The notes under the pieces: generated by a model
Database searches by the model: none
The model's input: only the letters and a program-made list of their open reading frames with translations
Told to the model about the DNA's origin: nothing
Shown here: positions 1 to 6,542 of the stretch, in pieces
Numbering within the stretch: position 1 is the first letter of the stretch
Layout: the number at the start of each line of letters is the position of its first letter
NCBI GenBank assembly: GCA_013152105.1
Contig: JAADHA010000123.1
Coordinates: 1 to 6,910 of the forward strand
Direction of reading: 5' to 3'
Source: Oligoflexia bacterium
GTDB taxonomy: Bacteria; Myxococcota_A; UBA796; UBA2385
DNA: 6,910 nucleotides
Translations under genes and position numbers: made by a program

Positions 1-282
1 GTGAGGGGTGGATGGGAGCGTGCCCGACACTTCTCCCAGCTCCTGGTATCAAAATGGGGGGTAGAGATCCCGCGTCCATCATGGCAACCTTCAAACAGGC
101 ATCGATGGGCAGTCGATGCGTGAACTCTTCAGTCCTTTTCACAGGGGGAAACCGTGGCGGCAATCGTCCGACTTCACGACACGACTTCAGTCAACGGAAA
201 CGACAAGCAGCCTCGCGAGTACGCAATCGACGTGGGCGCCTGTCTCTCTGCGTGTGCCCATGACGGACTGCCGCCTGTCGCA
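1..282. other. Upstream region without a convincing gene
   Basis: All three forward frames and the reverse frame leaving the window were read. The short open stretches here have mixed third-position bases, unlike the strongly G/C-ending codons of the neighbouring genes, and none resembles a known protein. Local base composition is visibly less GC-rich, with runs such as TCAAAATGG and CTTTTC. The region probably holds the promoter and leader of the gene that starts near 283. It contains a perfect inverted repeat (99-119) and a purine-rich AGGGGG (142-147) six bases before a GTG at 154 that is in frame with the next gene. I could not identify convincing -35/-10 boxes. Confidence 0.5.
99..119. 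promoter_or_regulatory. Perfect 7-7-7 inverted repeat, candidate operator
   Basis: GCATCGA (99-105) and TCGATGC (113-119) are exact reverse complements separated by the 7-base spacer TGGGCAG. Arm centres are 14 bp apart and no T-run follows directly, so it looks more like a binding site for a dimeric regulator, or a small hairpin, than a terminator. It lies 34 bp before the GTG at 154 and about 163 bp before the preferred ATG at 283. No known regulator is assigned. Confidence 0.4.
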
Positions 283-909
283 ATGATCGCTCGAGTGACC
301 GGGCTGCTGTTCCTGTTCCTGCTCTCGTGCCCGTCCCTGGTGCACGCCGCGACGCCGGGACCGCTGAGCGGGGGCGCCGCCGAGCTTGCGCTCGTGGCGG
401 GTGGAGCGGGCGGAGGGGTCTCCGGCTTCTTGCTGCAGGAGTGGCCGCTGCGGCTACACCTGCGTGGCGAATTGGGTGCCTACGGTGTGGCCACCCACGG
501 GGGGCCAGGCCTGGCCTTGCTGGGTGGTGGTGAGATCGGCTTTCCAGTCCGCTTGCCGCACGCGTGGACAGTGGGTCCCGACGTCGGTGCTGATGTCATC
601 GGAATCGTGGCTTCCCAGGTCGATCGCTGCGACCCGATCAGTGGCTGTGTCTCGCCGCGCATCCAGCCCTACGGCGGCCTGGGCACGGTCTGGCGGGCCG
701 AGGCGGGCGGAAGTCTCGATGCCCTGGTCGCCGTCACCTACACCTGCGTGGCTGACACCTGCTTTATGGCACCAAGGCTACGCCTGGTCGGGACCACCCG
801 TGGCGCGTGGCTGCTGGGTGCCGAGGTGTTGGGAGACCCACTCGGCACGCTGTCCGCACGCGTCATGTTCGGCCGGCGGTTCACGCCGCCGCACCACCGC
901 GATCAGTAG
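283..909 (+). CDS. Exported hypothetical protein, possible small outer-membrane beta-barrel
   Basis: The protein has 208 residues and I recognise no family. The N-terminus is a clear Sec signal: Arg4, a hydrophobic core at 8-15 (LLFLFLL) and a likely signal peptidase I site after VHA at residue 22. Cys16 in LLSC leaves a weaker lipoprotein reading open. The mature part (~186 residues) alternates short hydrophobic stretches with Gly-rich turns, for example around 45-90 and 130-200, as in small beta-barrel outer-membrane proteins; this is an inference from pattern. Four further cysteines form two close pairs, Cys116/Cys122 and Cys155/Cys160, which could be disulfides in the periplasm. ATG 283 was chosen because it puts the signal peptide at the N-terminus, although no Shine-Dalgarno precedes it. 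A GTG at 154 in the same frame has a better AGGGGG site but would add 43 polar residues before the signal. The 3' end overlaps the convergent lipoprotein gene by 7 bp. Confidence 0.72.
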   Translation: MIARVTGLLFLFLLSCPSLVHAATPGPLSGGAAELALVAGGAGGGVSGFLLQEWPLRLHLRGELGAYGVATHGGPGLALLGGGEIGFPVRLPHAWTVGPDVGADVIGIVASQVDRCDPISGCVSPRIQPYGGLGTVWRAEAGGSLDALVAVTYTCVADTCFMAPRLRLVGTTRGAWLLGAEVLGDPLGTLSARVMFGRRFTPPHHRDQ

Positions 910-2825
910 CAGGTGCCGCTGCTGCCGGTGCAGGTGAAGGTGGCGTCGTTGCCGTAGTTGTAGGTGGCGCCACCGTAGACGTAGACATCGGTGCCGTCGT
1001 TGTCGGCGGTGACGCTGCCGTCGCCCATGTCGCAGTCGACCGCTTCGAAGGTGCCAGCGGCGCCAACGCTCACCCCGTCCGCATAGCCGGCGGTGTTGCC
1101 CCAGATGCCCCAGGTGTCGTCGGAGCTGGATCCCTGGCAGACGAATGTGCCGGCGCCCACAGACACCGCACCCCAACCGTTGCCACCCGATCCGCCGGAG
1201 ATCTCGGTGTTCACAGCGGAGACGGTCGTGTCGACCTGGTCCTGGTAGATCTGGCCCACCTCGTTGGACCAGTTGCCCGCTACCCGGCAGTCGGTGAGGG
1301 TCTTGTCCGCCCCGCGGAAGTAGACACCGCCGATGCCCCGGCTGGTCCAGTTGTCGAGCACCGAGACCCGTTCCCAGGTGGAGGTGGTCGCGAAGTCCGT
1401 GGCGGCGCCACCGTAGTTCGTCGCGTGGTTGTCGCTGATCTCGACGTCGGTGAGGTCAACCGATTCGCAGGATGCCTCAGTGGTGGCGTTGGCGAACAGG
1501 GCACCGCCCTGGTTCCCGGCGTCGTTGCCGCTGAGCACCGTGTCGGTGATCGAGACCGACGAGCCCTTTGTCGCCGCGCAGAACAGGCCGCCGCCGTACT
1601 GGCCGCAGACGTTGCCCGACAGGGTGGCCCCGTCGATCACCAGCGCGGCCCCGTCCACCGCGATCCCGCCGCCGACGTAGGCCGTGTTGTCGGTGACGCC
1701 CGCCAGCGACCAGGTGGAGGGGGTCGCGTCCAGGAAGGCGCCACCGCCGTAGGAGCCGGCCACGTTGCCCGACAGGCTCGCCGACTCGGCGGTCAGGGAG
1801 CCCACGCCGGCCGCGGCCAGCCCGCCGCCAGAGGAGCCAGCCTGGTTGTCGGCCAGGGTCACGCCACTGAGTGAGACCGAGGCCGGGCCGTCCAGGGCGA
1901 TGCCGCCGCCGTTGACGCCCGCCGAGCAGGACGTGATCTCGAGGTTGTCGAGGGCGAGGGAGCCCGCGCCGTCGGCATACAGGCAGCCGCCATCTCCGCT
2001 GGTGACGCCGCGTTGGAAGTCGAGGTCGTGCACCGAGGCCGAGGTGCCCGCCGCCAGCCGCAGGGGCCGAGCGACCAGGCCCCCGTCGAGGACGGCGGCG
2101 CCCATGCCCTGCACCTCTACCGCGTCGCCGGTGAGATCCAGGGCCACGTACCAGGTACCCTCGCACACCCGCAGCAGGCCGCTGTCGGCGCTCGACCAGC
2201 TCGCCGGGGCGCCATCCGTGCCGGCGCCGAAGGTGGCGGTGAGGTCGGTCATCGTGCCGTCCTCGCCCAGCCAGGTCGCGACACCAGCGTCGCTCGTCCA
2301 GCCGGCATCGCAGTCGTTCTGGAGCCCGTCGCAGAGCTCTGGCGCCCCGGGGTAGACGGTGGCGTCGCCATCGTCGCAGTCGTCCCCCTTGGCGACGACG
2401 CCGGAGGATTGCTCGCAGACGGCCACGGTGGCGTCCGGGTCGCCGTGCCCGTCGCCGTCCGCGTCGGTGTACCAGGTGGTCGCGTCAACGGCGTTCTCGT
2501 CTACGTCGCCGTTGCAGTTGTCGTCCACCCCGTTGCAGATCTCCTCGGCGTCGGGATGCACCGTACCGTCGGTGTCGTCGCAGTCGGCGGCGTTGCCGAC
2601 GTAGCCGGTGGGCGCCTCGCATTCGTCGACCGTGTTGCCCGGGTCACCGTAGCCGTCGGCGTCCAGGTCGGCGTAGAAGGTGACGGGCTCGACGCAGCCG
2701 CAGCCGGTGTCGACGCTGGTGTCAAGGCCGGTGCTGGCCGTCGCAGTGTCCGTGCCTGGCTTGCCGCCACCACAGGCGGCGAGGAGGACGGCGAGGCTGG
2801 CGAGCGGGACACGGGACAGGCGCAT
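903..2825 (-). CDS. Surface lipoprotein with MopE-type metal-binding motifs and a Gly-rich right-handed beta-helix
   Basis: The protein has 640 residues. It begins with a lipoprotein signal, MRLSRVPLASLAVLLAAC, with the lipobox Cys at 18, so it should be anchored to the cell envelope. A Gly/Thr/Asp linker (19-45) follows. Next come two MopE-like putative metal-binding units of the kind frequent in Myxococcota. Unit one has DLDADGYGD (53-61) and CDDTDGTVHP (82-91), then EICNGVDDNCNGDVDE (95-110). Unit two has DADGDGHGD (121-129) and CDDGDATVYPGAPELCDG (150-167). The DxDxDG loops suggest calcium or another divalent metal. Residues ~220-625 form about eleven imperfect rungs built around SGNxAGxxGGGxF, for example at 351-363, 402-415 and 431-443, like the Pmp/right-handed beta-helix repeats of surface proteins. 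The start is set by the lipobox and by a GGAAG ribosome site five bases upstream; an in-frame start at 2900 would bury the signal. The protein ends in Cys-Tyr. It is transcribed divergently from the sensor kinase gene. Binding partner or substrate is unknown; adhesion or surface display is a guess. Confidence 0.88.
   Translation of the reverse strand: MRLSRVPLASLAVLLAACGGGKPGTDTATASTGLDTSVDTGCGCVEPVTFYADLDADGYGDPGNTVDECEAPTGYVGNAADCDDTDGTVHPDAEEICNGVDDNCNGDVDENAVDATTWYTDADGDGHGDPDATVAVCEQSSGVVAKGDDCDDGDATVYPGAPELCDGLQNDCDAGWTSDAGVATWLGEDGTMTDLTATFGAGTDGAPASWSSADSGLLRVCEGTWYVALDLTGDAVEVQGMGAAVLDGGLVARPLRLAAGTSASVHDLDFQRGVTSGDGGCLYADGAGSLALDNLEITSCSAGVNGGGIALDGPASVSLSGVTLADNQAGSSGGGLAAAGVGSLTAESASLSGNVAGSYGGGAFLDATPSTWSLAGVTDNTAYVGGGIAVDGAALVIDGATLSGNVCGQYGGGLFCAATKGSSVSITDTVLSGNDAGNQGGALFANATTEASCESVDLTDVEISDNHATNYGGAATDFATTSTWERVSVLDNWTSRGIGGVYFRGADKTLTDCRVAGNWSNEVGQIYQDQVDTTVSAVNTEISGGSGGNGWGAVSVGAGTFVCQGSSSDDTWGIWGNTAGYADGVSVGAAGTFEAVDCDMGDGSVTADNDGTDVYVYGGATYNYGNDATFTCTGSSGTCY
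1609..1776. repeat. 15-bp direct repeat pair inside the beta-helix coding region
   Basis: The identical 15-mer ACGTTGCCCGACAGG occurs at 1609-1623 and 1762-1776, 153 bp (51 codons) apart. On the coding strand it encodes LSGNV, the conserved core of two beta-helix rungs. The match at DNA level suggests fairly recent internal duplication or strong codon bias on a repeated motif. It is part of the gene and not a separate element. Confidence 0.6.
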
Positions 2826-2830
2826 GGATA

Positions 2831-2835
2831 CTTCC
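2831..2835 (-). promoter_or_regulatory. Ribosome binding site of the lipoprotein gene
   Basis: On the reverse strand GGAAG lies five bases (TATCC) before the ATG at 2825. It supports this start over the in-frame upstream ATG at 2900. Confidence 0.7.
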
Positions 2836-2849
2836 GGGTTGTGGTGTGG

Positions 2850-2866
2850 GGCGCCACCGTAGCGCC
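2850..2866. promoter_or_regulatory. Short hairpin in the lipoprotein leader
   Basis: GGCGC (2850-2854) and GCGCC (2862-2866) are perfect complements around a 7-base loop, CACCGTA. The stem is only 5 bp but all G/C. It lies 24-41 nt before the lipoprotein start codon, directly beside the G-quadruplex motif, so it could affect translation. Such short GC stems are common in GC-rich DNA, so significance is uncertain. Confidence 0.3.
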
Positions 2867-2868
2867 TG

Positions 2869-2898
2869 CCCCCATCCCCCGAACCCCCCCGCAATCCC
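2869..2898 (-). promoter_or_regulatory. Canonical G-quadruplex motif in the lipoprotein leader
   Basis: On the reverse strand four G runs of 3, 7, 5 and 5 bases (2896-2898, 2884-2890, 2876-2880, 2869-2873) are separated by loops of 5, 3 and 2 bases (ATTGC, TTC, AT). This satisfies the usual G3+N1-7 rule. The G-rich strand is the coding strand of the lipoprotein gene, and the motif ends 43 nt before its ATG, so it could fold in the mRNA leader or in promoter DNA. The complementary C runs could form an i-motif. Whether it folds in vivo is unknown. Confidence 0.6.
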
Positions 2899-2952
2899 AC
2901 ACGGCAGACCGGGGGCGCGGGCGTTCCCCCACCGTCGCGGTACCCTCAAGCC

Positions 2953-5829
2953 ATGTTCACCTGGCTGCTGGCACTCGCTTCACTGGTGGCGGCCGTCGGG
3001 CCTGCCATCGGCGCGGACCGGGCGACCCTGACGGTCGGCGAGGCCGAAGGTCTGCAGGTCGGCGCGACGATCACGGTGGCCCAGGATCGTGCGGGCTTCA
3101 TGTGGGCCGGCACCCAGTCTGGGGTCGCTCGCTTCGACGGCGAGCGCTTCGTGCCCATCGGCACGGAGTTGTTTTCCGGCTGGGTCTGGGACCTGGCACC
3201 AGCCCCCGACGGCAGCGTCTACGTCAGCGGCAAGGGCGGCCCCTACCGGATCACAGCAGAGCACATGGCACGAGTGCCGAACCCCGGTGCCAGCGAGGTC
3301 TCGGACATTTGCGTGGACGACAGGGGCGTGGCCTACGCGGTCGACGGCCAGCGACTGTTCGCGGGAGGACCGGACCGGTGGGTGCCGGTGCCGATCCCCG
3401 AAGACCTCGCACCAGACCGAGTGCGCTGCGAGCAAGGACCGACCTTCCTGATCGGAGCCAGTGGCGTCTGGCAAGGTCCAGCGGGCTCACCGACCAGCGA
3501 AGACGACTGGATCTGGCTGGCGAGCCCTTCGAGTGAAGCGGTCGACGCCGTCGCTGCTGGCGATGGCAGCACCTGGGTGCTCCCCAGTCGAGGTCCGCTG
3601 CTACACATCCAGGATGGACAGGTCTCCGAGATCCCCCTGGTCGATGGCCGCCACAGCGATCTCCAGATCCGCGAGGGCACGCTGTGGGTGTCCTCGGTCT
3701 ATGCCCTGACCGCCATCCACGCCGACGGTCGGATCGAGGTCATGGACCGAGACGATGGCTACCACAGCCACGGGGTGATGGCCCTGGACCGGGAGTCGGG
3801 TCTGTGGATGGCAACCAAGAACGGCCTGGTCCTGTACCCCGAAGAGGCCGCCCACTACGACCGGGACGACGGCCTAGCAGACGAGTTGGTCCGCCGGGTG
3901 AGCAGCGATGGCACCCGCGTGTGGGCTTCGGCCTGGGGCGGCTTCAGCAGCGTGATGCTCGCGCCGACCGGGGCTCAGGCGGCGACGGCCTACAAGCCCA
4001 TCGTGCGATCGTCGGTGTGTGTGCGAGACGGTGAGATGTGGGCCATGGGCCAGGACTATCGCCCGGACGACCTCACGTGGGCCAGCAGCCTGCTGGTACA
4101 CGCTCGGGACGGACAGGTGCAAGTGTCCCCCGGTCTGCCCGGTGTCATCGGCTACGCCTGCGCCCTCGACGCGCAGGGCCAGCCCTGGACCGCGTCAGAC
4201 ACACACCTGGTGCGCATCGACGGCGACCACTTGACGCAAACAGTCCCCTTGCCGCAGCCCGGCGGCGAGCTGCACAACAGCGGGTCCATTGGAGACGCTG
4301 GCGATCTGTGGTGGTTGGGCGGACCTCGGGCCTGCCTGTGGGTTGAACAGACATGGCGCTGCACACAGATCGAGGGCGCGGACGAGCTGACGGATGTGTT
4401 GGATCGCCCCGACGGCAGCGTCTGGTTTGCTTCGCGAGCGCGTGGCGTGGTCGCCCTGAGATGGACAGAGAATGGCAAGGCCAGGCTGCGCGATCTCGGC
4501 GTGCCGGTGTCATCAGGCGCCAACCGGGCCCTGCGCCTGGCGGCGTCCCCTCGCGGCGGCGTGTGGGTGGTCGGTGTGGGTTTCACTGTGAGGGCCGACT
4601 ACCTGGCACAGCCAGCCAGCCCGGCGAGGATCGGCGGCGAAACCCAAGGCCCAGGGTGGCGGATCCTGGAGCGGCTGGACTTCAGGAACGGCCTGGACCA
4701 CAGCACCAATGCCGAGGTCCTGGAGCTGGATGATGGCACGCTGTGGGTCGCCACCTATGCCGGCCTGATGTACCTGCCGGCCAGCGCTCGCGACCAGCCA
4801 CCTGATCTGCCACGCCTGGCGCTGACCGGGTTGAGCAGCGACGGAGTCGACATCAGCGATGGCCCCATCGCTCTGCCATGGCGCGGCAACCATGTGACCG
4901 TGGGCCTGGCGGCGCTCACCTACCGCGACCGACGAGACCTGCGCTATCGGGTGCGTCTCCACCCCCAGGACCCCTGGCTGATCCAAGCACAGCCGACGAT
5001 TCAACTGGCTGATCTGGCACCCGATTCCTACCGCTTGGAAGCCCAGACCAGCCTGGACGGCGAGCATTGGTCGCCGCCACTGGTGCGCACCTTCTCGGTC
5101 GACCCACCCCCCTGGAACACCGTGTGGGCCTGGCTCGGCTACTTGGGTCTGGGCGGCGCCCTCGTCTACGCGGCGCACCGTACCCGCCTGCGACGGGAGC
5201 TGGCGCTGGAGCGTGAGCGACAGCGCATCGCCTTGGACCTCCATGACGAGCTTGGCAGCGGCCTGGGCAGCATCGGTCTGGGGGCTGGCTTGCTGACCAG
5301 CCCGGCGCTTCCGCAGATCGAGCGGGCCGAGCTGGCGAACCGGCTGGCCTCGCAAGCCCGCGAGATGGGCAGCGCGCTCACCGAGATCGTCTGGTCTCTG
5401 CGAACCGGTCCCGTCTCGCCGAGCGCCCTGCTCGACCAGTTGGAGCTTCGGGGACAGGCCCTGCTGGTGGGAAGTTCGACCTCGCTCCATGTCGAGCCCA
5501 CCGACGCGCCGGGCGCGACGCGAATGTCCCCGGCGATGGCCCGCTCGGCCCTGCTCATCGGCCTGGAAGCGTTGCACAACGCAGCGCGACACGCTCAAGC
5601 CAGCCAGCTTCAGGTCCGCCTGCACACCGGCCCCCGGCGATGGACTCTCGAGGTCGAGGACGACGGTCGCGGCCTCGCCCAGAAGAGCGCGAATCCTGGG
5701 GGAGGAAACGGCCTGGCCAGCATGCGGCAGCGGGCTAGTCGCATGGGCGCCAGCCTGGAGTGGAAGTCCACCGGCAGTGGTACCCTGGTGCGCCTCAGCT
5801 TCGACCCCACTGCCCAGGCGGAACCCTGA
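2953..5829 (+). CDS. Two-component sensor histidine kinase: periplasmic beta-propeller, Y_Y_Y domain, HisKA_3/HATPase
   Basis: The protein has 958 residues. An N-terminal hydrophobic signal (1-20), odd in lacking Lys/Arg before its core, exports a large sensor. Propeller (Reg_prop) blades are recognisable at 40-69 (AQDRAGFMWAGTQSGVARF), 276-295 and 588-610, with degenerate blades between. A Y_Y_Y-type beta-sandwich lies at ~650-716 and a single membrane helix at ~722-741. A ~12-residue linker leads directly to the HisKA_3 dimerisation domain; no PAS or HAMP is seen. The phospho-accepting His is H764 in RIALDLHDELGSGL. The ATPase domain has the N box EALHNAARHA (N876), G1 DDGRG (903-907) and G2 GGGNGLASM (916-924). 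The HDxxxQ Gln tied to phosphatase activity in NarX and DesK is Ser769. Similar sensors are known in Bacteroidetes hybrid systems, but here kinase and regulator are separate proteins. The kinase autophosphorylates with ATP and should pass phosphate to the regulator whose start overlaps its stop. The ligand is unknown. No Shine-Dalgarno precedes ATG 2953 and no in-frame upstream start was found. Confidence 0.93.
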   Translation: MFTWLLALASLVAAVGPAIGADRATLTVGEAEGLQVGATITVAQDRAGFMWAGTQSGVARFDGERFVPIGTELFSGWVWDLAPAPDGSVYVSGKGGPYRITAEHMARVPNPGASEVSDICVDDRGVAYAVDGQRLFAGGPDRWVPVPIPEDLAPDRVRCEQGPTFLIGASGVWQGPAGSPTSEDDWIWLASPSSEAVDAVAAGDGSTWVLPSRGPLLHIQDGQVSEIPLVDGRHSDLQIREGTLWVSSVYALTAIHADGRIEVMDRDDGYHSHGVMALDRESGLWMATKNGLVLYPEEAAHYDRDDGLADELVRRVSSDGTRVWASAWGGFSSVMLAPTGAQAATAYKPIVRSSVCVRDGEMWAMGQDYRPDDLTWASSLLVHARDGQVQVSPGLPGVIGYACALDAQGQPWTASDTHLVRIDGDHLTQTVPLPQPGGELHNSGSIGDAGDLWWLGGPRACLWVEQTWRCTQIEGADELTDVLDRPDGSVWFASRARGVVALRWTENGKARLRDLGVPVSSGANRALRLAASPRGGVWVVGVGFTVRADYLAQPASPARIGGETQGPGWRILERLDFRNGLDHSTNAEVLELDDGTLWVATYAGLMYLPASARDQPPDLPRLALTGLSSDGVDISDGPIALPWRGNHVTVGLAALTYRDRRDLRYRVRLHPQDPWLIQAQPTIQLADLAPDSYRLEAQTSLDGEHWSPPLVRTFSVDPPPWNTVWAWLGYLGLGGALVYAAHRTRLRRELALERERQRIALDLHDELGSGLGSIGLGAGLLTSPALPQIERAELANRLASQAREMGSALTEIVWSLRTGPVSPSALLDQLELRGQALLVGSSTSLHVEPTDAPGATRMSPAMARSALLIGLEALHNAARHAQASQLQVRLHTGPRRWTLEVEDDGRGLAQKSANPGGGNGLASMRQRASRMGASLEWKSTGSGTLVRLSFDPTAQAEP
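5816..5822 (+). promoter_or_regulatory. Ribosome binding site of the response regulator, inside the kinase gene
   Basis: AGGCGGA lies six bases before the ATG at 5829, within the last codons of the kinase gene. With the TGATG overlap it supports translational coupling and fixes the regulator start here instead of the in-frame GTG at 5760. Confidence 0.6.
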
Positions 5830-6512
5830 TGGCTGCCATCGCCTTGGTCGAAGACGACCCGCGCTACCTGGCGATGGTCGCGGACACCCTGCGCCTGTTG
5901 GGTCGACACCAGGTCGTCGCCCGCTTCCACGACGGCGCTGATGCCTTGCACGAAGCACAGCGCCTGACATCAAGCAAGCACCCGCCGCCGTGGTCCCTGT
6001 TGATCACTGATCTCCAGATGCCCAGGGTCGACGGCCTGGCATGCACACAGGGCATGAAGGCCCGCTTTCCGGACATCCCCGTCCTGGTGCTGACGGCCTT
6101 TGAAGATCCGGCCCGGATCTGCCAGGCCATCGCCTGCGGGGCCGACGGCTATATCCTCAAGGATGCAAGCCCAGATCAACTGCTCGAACACGTGACCGTT
6201 GCGCTGGCCGGAGGTTCACCGCTTACGCCTGCCGTGGCCCGCCACATCTTGAAGCAGATGCGCACCCAGCTCTCCAACCCGGCACAGGCCGGCTCGGATC
6301 CCTCGGCTGAACTCTCACGCCCTCGCCTGACCGGTCGGGAGCGTGACGTGCTGCGCTGTCTGGTCATGGGCCAGGCATACAAAGAAGTCGCGGGCAGCCT
6401 GGGGATCAGCATCGACACGGTGCGCACCCACATCCGTGGCCTCTACCGAAAGCTACGTGTGCAGAATGTCGGGGCGGCGGTGGCCAAGGGGATCCGCGAC
6501 GGGCTGGTCTGA
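5829..6512 (+). CDS. NarL/LuxR-family response regulator, partner of the adjacent kinase
   Basis: The protein has 227 residues, normal for the NarL family. The receiver domain (about 3-120) has the acidic pair D9-D10 in LVEDDP, the phospho-accepting D61 in ITDLQMPRVDG, switch T89 in VLVLTAF, and K111 in GYILKD, so all key residues are present. A linker of about 25 residues, rich in Ser/Ala/Pro, leads to a LuxR-type helix-turn-helix at 166-221 (LTGRERDVLRCL, then GISIDTVRTHIRGLYRKL as recognition region). The protein should dimerise and bind DNA when phosphorylated. Its ATG overlaps the TGA of the kinase gene (TGATG), so the two are one operon and almost surely a cognate pair. A 15-bp tandem duplication covers its stop codon and a perfect palindrome lies 31 bp after it. 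Autoregulation or control of the divergent lipoprotein or downstream gene is possible but not shown. Confidence 0.94.
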   Translation: MAAIALVEDDPRYLAMVADTLRLLGRHQVVARFHDGADALHEAQRLTSSKHPPPWSLLITDLQMPRVDGLACTQGMKARFPDIPVLVLTAFEDPARICQAIACGADGYILKDASPDQLLEHVTVALAGGSPLTPAVARHILKQMRTQLSNPAQAGSDPSAELSRPRLTGRERDVLRCLVMGQAYKEVAGSLGISIDTVRTHIRGLYRKLRVQNVGAAVAKGIRDGLV

Positions 6513-6535
6513 TTCGCACGGGTCTGATTCGCACA
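6506..6535. repeat. 15-bp tandem duplication across the regulator stop codon
   Basis: GGTCTGATTCGCACG (6506-6520) is followed directly by GGTCTGATTCGCACA (6521-6535), a 14 of 15 match. The first copy contains the last codons and TGA stop (6510-6512) of the response regulator. It could be a replication-slippage duplication or a pair of tandem binding sites; each copy has the same face spacing of about 1.4 helical turns. Confidence 0.65.
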
Positions 6536-6542
6536 GCGCTCC

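Larger units (their letters stand above)
2826..2952. promoter_or_regulatory. Divergent intergenic region between lipoprotein and sensor kinase genes
   Basis: Both genes must be driven from these 127 bp or from inside each other. I see no strong sigma-70 or sigma-54 pair. For the kinase, TACCCT (2941-2946) fits a loose TANNNT -10 box seven bases before the ATG, which would give an almost leaderless transcript; there is no Shine-Dalgarno. An 11-bp direct repeat with one mismatch, CCACCGTAGCG (2854-2864) and CCACCGTCGCG (2929-2939), is spaced 75 bp and could be a pair of regulator sites. A 5-bp hairpin and a G-quadruplex motif lie between. Confidence 0.5.

Noticed and set aside
1..82. Reverse-strand gene starting at 82 with a GAAGG ribosome site and leaving the window
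   Set aside because: The 27 visible codons have only about half G/C at third positions and no recognisable N-terminus.
169..189. CGACTTCA repeated twice with a 13-bp period
   Set aside because: Eight-base matches this close are easily due to chance, and there is no symmetry or third copy.
12..263. 83-codon + strand open frame in the upstream region
   Set aside because: Mixed codon use and no family resemblance, with no ribosome site.
807..1874. 355-codon open frame on the + strand
   Set aside because: It is antisense to the lipoprotein beta-helix; its GAV repeats reflect that gene's Gly-rich codons read backwards.
2896..2915. Sigma-54 type promoter for the lipoprotein gene
   Set aside because: TTGC is present on the reverse strand, but no GG is correctly placed ten bases before the GC.
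2013..3536. 507-codon open frame on the + strand across the divergent region
   Set aside because: It is antisense to the lipoprotein and out of frame with the kinase. Its Val/Ala/Gly/Arg-rich protein mirrors the DxDxDG codons on the other strand, and it crosses the intergenic region.
4513..5973. 486-codon open frame on the - strand
   Set aside because: It lies opposite the conserved kinase and receiver domains. The long opening is expected in GC-rich DNA, and the protein is Arg/Gly/Gln-rich without motifs.
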